Made by a program: the position numbers and the translations under genes. From the NCBI RefSeq assembly GCF_032401055.1, contig NZ_CP135529.1, positions 5,082,501 to 5,146,500 of the forward strand: a stretch of DNA of 64,000 bases. Reading direction: 5' to 3'. The DNA is from Tardiphaga sp. 709 (lineage in GTDB: Bacteria; Pseudomonadota; Alphaproteobacteria; Rhizobiales; Xanthobacteraceae). The notes beneath the pieces were generated by a model that was not told the origin of the DNA, did no database searches, and saw nothing but the letters and a program-made list of their open reading frames with translations. Of this stretch, positions 44,958-53,176 are shown in pieces; position 1 is the stretch's first letter; every line of letters starts with the position of its first letter.

Positions 44958-45782
44958 TCAGGCCTGCTCCTGGCCCCAGCGCTGCACCGTGATCCGCGTC
45001 AATGTGCGAAAGATAACCCCTTCGACGACGAGGCCGATCAGGATCACCGTCAGCAGTCCCGCGAACACGCTGGCCGTCTCCAACTGTGCACGGCTGGTGT
45101 AGATGAACCAGCCGAGACCGCCAGAACGGGCACTGACGCCGAACACCAGTTCGGCCGCGATCAGGGTCCGCCATGCGAAGGCCCAGCCGATCCGCAGGCC
45201 CGACAGGATCTGCGGAAATGCCGCGGGCACCAGAATCTCCACGACAAAGCGGCCGCCGGACAGGCCGAGATTGCGGCCAGCCATCCGCAGCGTCGGCGGC
45301 ACGGCAAGGAAGCCGCCATAGCAGGCCAGCGCCACCGGCCACAGCACGGAATGGACGATGACGAAGATCAGGCTCGGCGTGCCGATGCCGAACCACAGCA
45401 ATGCAACGGGCAGCAGCGCGATGGCGGGAAGCGGATTGAACATGGATGTCAGCAGCCCGAGCGCTTCGTTGCCCCAGCGTGACAGTGCGGCGAGGGTGGT
45501 GAGGACCGCGGCGACGGCGACGCCCAGCGCATAGCCGGTGATCAGGACGCGCAGCGACGTCAGGGTGCGGTCCGGCAGTTCACCGGAGACGGTCGCCGCC
45601 CACAGCGCCGACAAAGTCGCGCCCATGGTCGGCAGCAGCAACGCGTTGTCGAGCCAGCGCGCATAAAGCTCCCAGATCAGCGCAAAGCCCGCGAGGATCA
45701 CGGCGCGGCGCCACGGCGTGCCGGAGAACGCGCGTTGCAGGGCAGGCGCGCGAACGAGCTTCGGTGCGGCGATGTCAGACAT
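44958..45782 (-). CDS. ABC transporter permease, SsuC/TauC-like
   Basis: The membrane subunit of the second sulfonate-type importer, 274 residues with about six hydrophobic helices. The inner loop AGRNLGLSGGRFVVEILVPAAFPQILSGLRIG carries the coupling motif. Its start overlaps the ATPase gene by eight bases. Two receptor genes flank it, one before the ATPase (46592) and one after (43812), so one channel may serve two receptors. Confidence 0.92.
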   Translation of the reverse strand: MSDIAAPKLVRAPALQRAFSGTPWRRAVILAGFALIWELYARWLDNALLLPTMGATLSALWAATVSGELPDRTLTSLRVLITGYALGVAVAAVLTTLAALSRWGNEALGLLTSMFNPLPAIALLPVALLWFGIGTPSLIFVIVHSVLWPVALACYGGFLAVPPTLRMAGRNLGLSGGRFVVEILVPAAFPQILSGLRIGWAFAWRTLIAAELVFGVSARSGGLGWFIYTSRAQLETASVFAGLLTVILIGLVVEGVIFRTLTRITVQRWGQEQA

Positions 45783-46590
45783 ATTCGGTTTCCGGATCGG
45801 CGAACACGCTCTGCTGGATCTGCCGTTCCAGCTCGGCGAAGCGCGCGGTGCCGCGGATGCGGGTGTCGGGCGGCACGTCGAATGCCGCGGCCAGCCGGCC
45901 GGGATGCGGCGTCAGTGCGAGGATGCGGGTGCCGACGCGGATCGCCTCGTCGATGCCATGGGTGACGAATAGCGCCGTGCTGCCGGTCTCCTCGCATAGC
46001 TTCAGCAGTTCGTCCTGCATTTGCCGGCGCGTCAGCGCATCCAGTGCTGCAAACGGCTCGTCCATCAACAGCAATGCCGGCTCCAGCGCGAAAGCGCGGG
46101 CGATGGCGACGCGCTGCTTCATGCCGCCGGACAGCGTATGCGGATAGGTATCGACGAAATTCTTCAGCCCGACGCGGCTGAGCCAGTGGCGCGCCACCTC
46201 TTCCGCTTGTGGGCGCGGCAGCGACTTGCCGCGTTGCAGTGCGTAGCGAACATTGCCGAGCACCGTACGCCACGGCAGCAACTGGTCGAATTCCTGAAAC
46301 ACCGTCATGCGGTCAGGGCCGGGCGCATCGATGCGCCGCCCGTGTAGCCGGATCTCGCCGCTGCTCGGCTTCAGGAAACCGCCCACCGTACGCAGCAGCG
46401 TGGACTTGCCGCAGCCCGACGGGCCGAGCAGCACCAGCCGTTCGCCGGCCGAGAGTGTGAAGCTGACATCCTCGACGGCGGTGAGGATGCCGTCGCGGGT
46501 GGGATAGCTGATGCTGATGTGATCGAGCGCCAGCAGCGGCGCCGTTACGGCGTCGCCGACGAAGTCAGCCGATCGCGGCGCGACGTTCAC
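45775..46590 (-). CDS. ABC transporter ATP-binding protein, SsuB/TauB-like
   Basis: The ATPase of the second sulfonate-type importer, 271 residues. Walker A GPSGCGKST, Q-loop FQEFDQLLPW, signature LSGGMKQRVAIARAF, Walker B LLLMDEPFAALD and switch THGIDEAI are intact. It starts one base after the stop of the receptor gene upstream and overlaps the permease gene. The tail FAELERQIQQSVF is usual for this family. Confidence 0.93.
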   Translation of the reverse strand: MNVAPRSADFVGDAVTAPLLALDHISISYPTRDGILTAVEDVSFTLSAGERLVLLGPSGCGKSTLLRTVGGFLKPSSGEIRLHGRRIDAPGPDRMTVFQEFDQLLPWRTVLGNVRYALQRGKSLPRPQAEEVARHWLSRVGLKNFVDTYPHTLSGGMKQRVAIARAFALEPALLLMDEPFAALDALTRRQMQDELLKLCEETGSTALFVTHGIDEAIRVGTRILALTPHPGRLAAAFDVPPDTRIRGTARFAELERQIQQSVFADPETEYV

Positions 46591-46591
46591 C

Positions 46592-47599
46592 TCAGCTTCC
46601 CGGCTTTTCCCCGAGGCCGGACCAGAACAGATCCCGCCACGACGCCGGCGCCTGCTTGATCAGGCCGACCTTGGCCTCGAAGTCGGCGAATTTCTGCGCG
46701 CCTTCGGGAATTGTCGTGAAGTTGATGTTCTTGTCGCGGATGATGCTCTCGACAAAATCCGGCGCAAGCTTCGAGTTTTCCGCCTTGATGTAAAGCGCAG
46801 TGGCTTCCTTCGGATTGGCCTTGATCCAGTCATTGGCGCGGTCGAGTCCGCGCACGAAAGCCTGGATCGTCTTCGGATTGTCGTTGACGAATTTGGTGGT
46901 GGCATAGACCACGTTGAACGTATGCGGGCCGCCGAGCACGTCGTAGCTGTTCAGCACCTCGTGCACTTTTCCGCTGGCGAGTTGCTGTTGCGAGAACGGT
47001 GGCGACGTGAAGTGCGCGGTGATCTCGGAGCGACCCGACAGGATCTGCGCCGTTGCGTCCGGATGCGGCATGCTGACGGTGAGTTCGTCGAGCTTGTCGA
47101 ATTTGCCGAACGCCTTGTCGGCCGCCATCTGCAGTACGATCGGCTGGAAGCCGACCTTGACCGACGGCAGCGCGATGCGGTCCTTCTCGGTGAAGTCGGC
47201 CAGTGTCTTGATGTTCGGATTGTTGGTGGTCAGGATATTGGCCATTGATCCCAAGGCGGCGACGCCGATGATCTTGGCGGTGGTCCGCGTCTTGTCCCAG
47301 GTCAGGATCATCGGCGTGATGCCGGCGGTCGCGAAATCCAGTCCGCCGGAAATCAGTGCTTCATTCATCGATGCGGCGCCCGAGAGCCGCAGCCATTCGA
47401 TCTTCGGCGGCGTGATGCCAAGCGCCTTGGCTTCGTCCTCGATCAAGCCTCGTTCGCTCGCGACGATGAGCGGGAGATAGGCGATCCCGAACTGCTGCGC
47501 GATACGGAGTTGGGCCGTCTCGGCTCGAACGCCTTGCATAGTCGCCGCGACAAAGCCCAACGCGAGCGCGCCGACGTGCAGAAATCTTGCTGTCTTCAT
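46592..47599 (-). CDS. ABC transporter substrate-binding protein, SsuA/TauA-like
   Basis: A periplasmic receptor of 335 residues; the ATG at 47599 is chosen for its AGAG site and clean signal peptide (cleavage near VRAE, residue 26). The mature part reads LRIAQQFGIAYLPLIVASERGLIEDEAKALG and DFATAGITPMILTWDK. It is the first gene of the leftward seven-gene operon that runs through ATPase, permease, ssuA, ssuD, DszA-like and hydrolase. It is less SsuA-like than the receptor at 43812. Confidence 0.9.
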   Translation of the reverse strand: MKTARFLHVGALALGFVAATMQGVRAETAQLRIAQQFGIAYLPLIVASERGLIEDEAKALGITPPKIEWLRLSGAASMNEALISGGLDFATAGITPMILTWDKTRTTAKIIGVAALGSMANILTTNNPNIKTLADFTEKDRIALPSVKVGFQPIVLQMAADKAFGKFDKLDELTVSMPHPDATAQILSGRSEITAHFTSPPFSQQQLASGKVHEVLNSYDVLGGPHTFNVVYATTKFVNDNPKTIQAFVRGLDRANDWIKANPKEATALYIKAENSKLAPDFVESIIRDKNINFTTIPEGAQKFADFEAKVGLIKQAPASWRDLFWSGLGEKPGS

Positions 47600-48152
47600 G
47601 ATATGTCTCTTCAGTGCCTGCTGATGCGGCATAAGTGTGCGCTTTGGAGAAGTTGCAACTACACTTCAGGAAATCAGGCAACGCGTCCAGCGTGCAGATG
47701 CGATGGCGCCATCTTCAGAACAAGCCCACTGGCGCAACGATCGATGTGAGACGGTTTTTCTCGAAATCCCTGCGAAGAGAGAAGGCGGTTTGCTCTCGAT
47801 AGGCGACCGAATGAAGAGCCAGCTTGTCTGTTTGACGAGGCCTGCCGCGGCTCGTTCCTGCCGGAAGTTGTGCTGACGTCCCGTGATATGGGGCGGATTG
47901 GAGACGCGAAATCGATACACCCATTCAGGTTATCGCAAGCACCATGCGTCTTATGAGTGCGAGAATAAAAATCTCTTTCCCGGCTGTGTCCCGGTTCGCG
48001 CGAGGTTCCATAGCGGTGCAAACGAGGCTAAAAGCGCTTCTTTCGTGGGCAGCATTGACATGTATGTCATGGCTGTTTCACGGCTTGCGGCGTTCGACGG
48101 CCGGGCAGAGATCTGTTCCAGCGCTCGCCCGTGACGTATCCTGGAGATCACC
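47600..48152. other. Divergent intergenic region
   Basis: About 550 bases between the leftward sulfonate operon and the rightward Liv-type operon. Several open frames cross it on both strands but lack a ribosome site and protein-like sequence. It should contain promoters for both operons. No clear operator or RNA element was recognised. Confidence 0.45.
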
Positions 48153-49373
48153 GTGCTTACCTCGTATCTGTCCCGCCGCGCTCTTTTGGCTACATCGGTT
48201 GCGCTCGCAGCGAGCCTCGCTTCGCCGCCAATGTCGCTCGCTCAGCAATCACCGATTCGTATCGGATTGCTGGCCCCGTTGACGGGGATCGGCGGACCTT
48301 ACGGCCAGGAAGAAGAGCAAGCCGCTCGCGCCGCCGTGAAAATTATCAACGACGCCGGTGGGGTTCTCGGTCGCCCGCTGGAACTGATCGTGGCGGATGA
48401 CGAGACGCAGCCGACCGCCGGTGTCGCTGCCGCACGCAAGCTGATTGACGTGGACAAGGTCGCATCGATCGCAGGCGTATGGAGCAGTGCCGTCGCGCTG
48501 GCGGTCAAGCCGATTACGCTTGAGAAGGGCGTACTTCTCACCGTCAATGGCTCAGCCGATGAAATCACCGACGGCGACAACAAGAATCTGGTCTGGCGTT
48601 TCCAGACCAATGGCAAGAGCTGGGGCGAGGCCTTCAGCAAGGCGATGGCCAAGGACGGCATCAAGACTGCCTCGATCCTCGTGCTGCAGACGCCCTTTAC
48701 GCAGAGCACCATTCAGCCGTTCCGCAAGAGCTTCACGGACGCCGGCGGCAAGGTGCTGGATGAAGTCAGCTTCAACGCTGGCCAGCCGTCCTATCGGGTT
48801 GAGGTGGAGCGCATCTTCGGCAAGAAGCCGGACGCCGTGTTCGTTGCTGCCTACATTAACGAGCTCAGCGCCATCGCCAAGGAAGCTTTCCGCTCGGGCT
48901 ATGACAGCAAGATCTATGCGTTTGGCAACGCTGCGGGCAGCAACGGTCAGTTCGTCAAGAATGTCGGTGCCGAAGTCGCCGAAGGCGTGCATCACACCCA
49001 GCAGGTGCCCGTTGGCAAATCTGCCGCTTACAGCCGCTATCTGAAGGAAATCGGCAAGCCCGACGGCACCATCATGACCTTCGGTGCGCAGGTGTTCGAC
49101 CAGATCGTGCTGACGGCACTGGCCATCGAGAAGGCCAAGAGCACTGATGGCATCCGTTTCGGCGTGGAAGTTCCTGCACTGGTCAATGCCGATGCCCCCT
49201 CGATCGGCGATCCGGCCGAAGCGCTCAAGGCGCTGCGTGCAGGCGAGCCGTTCCGTTATGCGGGGGCAGCGTCGGATTTCCGCTTTGCGCCCAATGGCGA
49301 CCAGACCGACCTGACTTTCGGGCACTTCCTGATCAAGGCAGGCGACAGCAAACTGGTTGGCGAGATCCGCTGA
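48153..49373 (+). CDS. Branched-chain amino-acid-type ABC substrate-binding protein
   Basis: A periplasmic receptor (Peripla_BP_6, LivK type), 406 residues. It begins with GTG, with GGAG seven bases upstream. A signal peptide with an RR pair ends near SLAQ (residue 31). The body shows IRIGLLAPLTGIGGPYGQEEEQAARAAVKIIND and GRPLELIVADDETQPTAGVAAARKLID. Proteins of this type bind amino acids, aromatic acids or other small molecules. It heads the Liv-type operon; the ligand is unknown. Confidence 0.92.
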   Translation: MLTSYLSRRALLATSVALAASLASPPMSLAQQSPIRIGLLAPLTGIGGPYGQEEEQAARAAVKIINDAGGVLGRPLELIVADDETQPTAGVAAARKLIDVDKVASIAGVWSSAVALAVKPITLEKGVLLTVNGSADEITDGDNKNLVWRFQTNGKSWGEAFSKAMAKDGIKTASILVLQTPFTQSTIQPFRKSFTDAGGKVLDEVSFNAGQPSYRVEVERIFGKKPDAVFVAAYINELSAIAKEAFRSGYDSKIYAFGNAAGSNGQFVKNVGAEVAEGVHHTQQVPVGKSAAYSRYLKEIGKPDGTIMTFGAQVFDQIVLTALAIEKAKSTDGIRFGVEVPALVNADAPSIGDPAEALKALRAGEPFRYAGAASDFRFAPNGDQTDLTFGHFLIKAGDSKLVGEIR

Positions 49374-49377
49374 ACCG

Positions 49378-50136
49378 ATGCTCGAGGCCGTCAATGTTAG
49401 TGTGATCTATGAAGGCGGCTTCAAGGCGCTGAATGGTGCATCGGTGCAGCTCGCTGCGGGCGCCGTCACGGGACTTATCGGTCCCAACGGCGCCGGCAAG
49501 TCCACACTGTTCGGCGTACTCGCCGGCGCGGTGCGGCCTGTTGCCGGTGCGGTGCAGCTCGGCGGAGAGATCGTGACGCAGCATGGCCCGGCATGGCGGG
49601 CGCGTCGCGGGCTGGCGCGGACCTTTCAGCTCTCGCGCGAATTGGCGAGCCTCACGGTGCTTGAGAACGTCCTTGTCGCGCAGCCTCATATGCGCGGAGA
49701 AAACGTCCTGTCGCTGCTCTGGTCCCGCCGCGCGGTGCGTGACGAGGAGGACGCAGCCATCGACAAGGCCCGCGCACTGCTGCAGCGCGTTGATCTCTGG
49801 AAACTTGCAGACGCGCCTGCCGGTACACTATCGGGTGGCCAGAAGAAGCTGCTGGAAATCTGCCGCGCGCTGATGCTCGATCCGCGTATCGTGTTGATGG
49901 ATGAGCCGAGTGCCGGCGTGAACCCGACGCGGATCGGTGAGATCGTGGAATTCGTTCAGGCGCTGCGCGCGGAAGGCACTACTTTCGGTCTGGTGGAGCA
50001 CAATATGGGCATGGTCCGTCTGCTGTGCGACCGCGTCTATGTTCTGGCCGAGGGACAGGTGCTGACCGAAGGCCGGTTTGACGATGTCATCGCCAATACG
50101 GAGGTGGCGTCGGCTTATCTGGGGGCGCAGTCATAA
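49378..50136 (+). CDS. ABC transporter ATP-binding protein, LivG-like
   Basis: The first ATPase of the Liv-type importer, 252 residues from the ATG at 49378, four bases after the receptor gene. An upstream start at 49357 would overlap that gene. Walker A GPNGAGKST, LSGGQKKLLEICRAL, VLMDEPSAGVNP and VEHNMGMV are intact. Confidence 0.93.
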   Translation: MLEAVNVSVIYEGGFKALNGASVQLAAGAVTGLIGPNGAGKSTLFGVLAGAVRPVAGAVQLGGEIVTQHGPAWRARRGLARTFQLSRELASLTVLENVLVAQPHMRGENVLSLLWSRRAVRDEEDAAIDKARALLQRVDLWKLADAPAGTLSGGQKKLLEICRALMLDPRIVLMDEPSAGVNPTRIGEIVEFVQALRAEGTTFGLVEHNMGMVRLLCDRVYVLAEGQVLTEGRFDDVIANTEVASAYLGAQS

Positions 50137-50159
50137 CGACCTCCGCAACAGGACTGGAA

Positions 50160-50864
50160 TTGCGCGACGTGGTGGCTGGCTATGGCGGCCATCCGATCTT
50201 GCATGGCGTGAGCTTCTCGGTTCGCGCAGGCGAGACGCTGGTCGTGGTCGGCCCCAACGGCTCCGGCAAATCGACGCTGATGAAGACGGCCGTTGGCCTG
50301 TTGCGTCCGATCTCGGGCGAAGTCCTGCTCGGTGAAGCGAACGTCACGACGCTCAGTGCGCCTGCGCGTGCCGCGCGGGGCCTCGCTTATGTGCCGCAGG
50401 AGGCCAACATCTTCCGCAACATGAGCGTGCTGGAAAATCTGCAAGTCGGTTATGAATTCGTGGCATCATGTTCGGCGCCATCGTTCGGCGAGCGCCTCGA
50501 TGCCGTGCTCGACCTGTTTCCGGAAATCCGCGCCAAGCTGCGCAGCACGGCCGGGCATCTCAGCGGTGGTCAGCGACAGATGGTGGCGATGGCCACCGCA
50601 TTGATGCCCGAGCCATCCGTCCTTGCGCTGGACGAACCTTCCGCCGGATTGTCACCGCGCAATGCGGAGATTTTGTTCGAGGTGATCGGCCGGGTGGCCG
50701 CCTCAGGAGTGACGCTGCTGATCGTCGAGCAGAACACGCGCCTCGGGCTCGGCGCTGCGGATCACGGCGTGGTTCTGGTGGGTGGGCGGATACGCCTTGC
50801 CGCGCCCGCCGCCGAGGTGCTCGCCGATCCGGATATCCGCCGCCTCTATCTCGGAGGGGTGTGA
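50160..50864 (+). CDS. ABC transporter ATP-binding protein, LivF-like
   Basis: The second ATPase, 234 residues from a TTG at 50160 that has AGGA six bases upstream. No ATG or GTG is available: in-frame codons further up are CTG at 50154 and ATA at 50133, which overlaps the livG-like stop. The domain is complete, with Walker A GPNGSGKST, LSGGQRQMVAMATAL, LALDEPSAGLSP and VEQNTRLG. It overlaps the permease gene by one base (TGATG). Confidence 0.92.
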   Translation: MRDVVAGYGGHPILHGVSFSVRAGETLVVVGPNGSGKSTLMKTAVGLLRPISGEVLLGEANVTTLSAPARAARGLAYVPQEANIFRNMSVLENLQVGYEFVASCSAPSFGERLDAVLDLFPEIRAKLRSTAGHLSGGQRQMVAMATALMPEPSVLALDEPSAGLSPRNAEILFEVIGRVAASGVTLLIVEQNTRLGLGAADHGVVLVGGRIRLAAPAAEVLADPDIRRLYLGGV

Positions 50865-51724
50865 TGGGTCAGCTTCTTGTCAACGGCATTGTCGCCGGTC
50901 TGCTACTGGCATTGCCTGCGCTTGCGCTGTCGCTGACGTTCAGCGTGTTGCGCTTTGCCAATTATGCGGTCGGATCCTATCTCTCCTGCGGTGCCTATCT
51001 CGTCTATATCGGCAATGTCGTACTGGGCATGCCGCTGTGGCTGGCGGCTGGTGCCGGCGCGGCACTCTTTGCGCTGATCGCTGTCGGTATCGACTGGCTT
51101 GCCTATCGTCCGCTTCGCAATCGCGGGGGCGTAACGCTGCTGGTAGCCTCCATGGGAGTCGCCATCGCGCTGGAGAACGTGATCCGTTTCTTTGCCGGCA
51201 ACTCGCCGCGGGCCTATAACGTGCCGGTAGCGCGACCGATGCGTTTTGGCGATATCCGGCTGAACCACGAACAGCTCACCATTCTCGTTACGGTCATTGC
51301 GGCACTCGCTGTGGTGTGGATCATCTTTCGCTTTACGCGGCTTGGCCGAATGATGCGCGCCGTGGCGGATAACCCGGATCTTGCAGCAGTGCGCGGCATC
51401 TCGCGGTCCCGCGTCGTCGCTTATGTCTGGCTGATCGCTGGAATGCTGATAACGCTGTCCGGCGTGCTCGTTGGGCTGGATGCCAATGTCGAGCCGCAGA
51501 TGGGCTGGACTTATCTGCTGCCCGTATTCACGGCCGCCATTCTCGGCGGCATTTCCAATCCGATGGCCGCTGTCGCTGGCGCGCTGACGCTTGGCCTCGC
51601 GGAGGAGTTCGCGACGTTAGTGATGCCCGTGCACTACCGGATGATCGTGACATTCCTTGTGATGGTCGCGCTTCTGCTCGTGCGGCCATGGGGCCTGTTT
51701 GGAACGCGGTGGGTTACCAAATGA
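50864..51724 (+). CDS. ABC transporter permease, LivH-like
   Basis: A membrane subunit of 286 residues with about eight hydrophobic helices. The ATG at 50864 is used; the open frame upstream is a shadow in the ATPase gene. LivH features are NGIVAGLLLALPALALSL at the start, AVADNPDLAAVRGISRSRVVAYVW and LLPVFTAAILGGISNPMAAV. The stop overlaps the next start (ATGA). Confidence 0.93.
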   Translation: MGQLLVNGIVAGLLLALPALALSLTFSVLRFANYAVGSYLSCGAYLVYIGNVVLGMPLWLAAGAGAALFALIAVGIDWLAYRPLRNRGGVTLLVASMGVAIALENVIRFFAGNSPRAYNVPVARPMRFGDIRLNHEQLTILVTVIAALAVVWIIFRFTRLGRMMRAVADNPDLAAVRGISRSRVVAYVWLIAGMLITLSGVLVGLDANVEPQMGWTYLLPVFTAAILGGISNPMAAVAGALTLGLAEEFATLVMPVHYRMIVTFLVMVALLLVRPWGLFGTRWVTK

Positions 51725-52635
51725 CGGTTTATCTCATCGCCACTCTGACGCTCGTTGCGCTGGCTGCGCTGGCAGGGCTCGCGCTCAATCTGCAATGGGG
51801 AATGGGCGGCCTGGTCAATTTCGGCCTGTTCGGCTTCTACATGCTCGGTGCCTATATCGCCGGTTTGCTGACGGTGCAGGGGCTGCCGCCTCTGGTCGCT
51901 CTTGGGGTGGCCATGCTCGGCGTGGCAGCGCTGAGCGCAGTCAGCGCGCTCATCTCCGTGCGGTTGTCCGAAGACTATCTCGCTATCGTGACGCTTGGTT
52001 TTGCTGAATGCCTACGCCTCGTCATCAGCTACGAAGGTTGGCTGACCCGCGGCATGCTCGGTGTTTCGGGGATCGAACGACCGTTCCAGGCGTGGTGGCC
52101 CCGCGGTTGGGGCGATACAGGCTTTTTGCTCCTGGCGTTGCTGGCCGTGCTGATCGTCTACACCGTCCTGCAGGCGCTGGCTCGCTCCCCCTTCGGGCGC
52201 CTTGTGCGTGCGACGCGCGACGACCCCGGCGTCGTGGAAGCGCTCGGCAAGTCCGTGCTCGCCGTCCGCGTGCGGGTGTTTGCCATCGGTGGCGCTATCC
52301 TCGGTCTCGCAGGCAGCTTGCACGCATTCTATTACAGTTACATCGACCCCACGCAATTCGGCCCGATCATCACCGCCTATGCCTTCATGGCCGTGGTGGT
52401 GGGCGGGCGCGGCAGCAACCGCGGCGTCGTTGCCAGCGCCTTCACACTGATCTTCCTTCTGGAAGGCAGCCGGTTTCTGATAGACCTCGTCCCTGGTCTT
52501 GGGGCGTCCGAACTCGCCGCCATTCGCCTGTTCCTCGTTGGCGTGGGGCTGGTGGTATTGCTGATCTTCAAGCCGGATGGCTTCGGCCGCGAGCCGCGCT
52601 CTGCGCTCGCGGACAAGACATCCTCTCGTTTCTGA
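51721..52635 (+). CDS. ABC transporter permease, LivM-like
   Basis: The second membrane subunit, 304 residues from the ATG overlapping the livH-like stop. Typical LivM blocks are LNLQWGMGGLVNFGLFGFYMLGAY, SEDYLAIVTLGFAECLRLV and AYAFMAVVVGGRGSNRG. It completes the five-gene Liv-type importer. A carboxymuconolactone-decarboxylase-like gene follows after 16 bases. Confidence 0.93.
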   Translation: MTVYLIATLTLVALAALAGLALNLQWGMGGLVNFGLFGFYMLGAYIAGLLTVQGLPPLVALGVAMLGVAALSAVSALISVRLSEDYLAIVTLGFAECLRLVISYEGWLTRGMLGVSGIERPFQAWWPRGWGDTGFLLLALLAVLIVYTVLQALARSPFGRLVRATRDDPGVVEALGKSVLAVRVRVFAIGGAILGLAGSLHAFYYSYIDPTQFGPIITAYAFMAVVVGGRGSNRGVVASAFTLIFLLEGSRFLIDLVPGLGASELAAIRLFLVGVGLVVLLIFKPDGFGREPRSALADKTSSRF

Positions 52636-52651
52636 TAACCGGAGTTTCGAT

Positions 52652-53176
52652 ATGGCCCGCGTCGCCCTGCAAAAAAGAGATCAACTGCCCGAGCACCTGA
52701 GGGCTTTGTGGGATCGCATGACCACATATGGACCGTTCGAAGGGCAGGCCGCCGCAATGGCCAACCGGCTGCCGGTGTTCGAGCATATGTGGCGCCTTCT
52801 CACCCAGCTCGCCGACGAAGGCGTGCTGCCCAAGCGATACCTTGAGCTTGCCATCGTTGCCGTCTCGCTGGTCAATCAATGCGACTTCTGCGTTGCGCAG
52901 CACACGCCGAAGCTCGCGGTTGAAGGTATCACGACGGAAGGTGCGGCAAACCTGCTCGACTGGGAGAAGCATCCCGAGCTCACCGAAGTCGATCGGCTCG
53001 TGGTCGAATACGCGATCGCGGTCACCAGCAACTGGCATCGAATCCGCGACGCGATGTTCGAGCGCCTGCGCGCGCATTTCAACGATGCGCAGATCGTCGA
53101 ACTGACCTGGCGGATCGCGCTGTGCGGCGCGTTCAACCGCTTCAACGACGTCCTGCAGGTCGAGGTGGATGTCTAG
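52652..53176 (+). CDS. Carboxymuconolactone decarboxylase (CMD/AhpD-like) family protein
   Basis: A 174-residue helical protein; the ATG at 52652 has CCGGAG seven bases upstream. The CMD redox motif is present: E65, then C77-x-x-C80-x-x-x-H84 (CDFCVAQH). Proteins with this CxxCxxxH motif are mostly thiol peroxidase partners (AhpD type) rather than true decarboxylases. It is the last gene of the Liv-type operon and ends four bases inside the convergent acyl-CoA dehydrogenase gene, so it may act in catabolism of the imported compound. Confidence 0.88.
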   Translation: MARVALQKRDQLPEHLRALWDRMTTYGPFEGQAAAMANRLPVFEHMWRLLTQLADEGVLPKRYLELAIVAVSLVNQCDFCVAQHTPKLAVEGITTEGAANLLDWEKHPELTEVDRLVVEYAIAVTSNWHRIRDAMFERLRAHFNDAQIVELTWRIALCGAFNRFNDVLQVEVDV

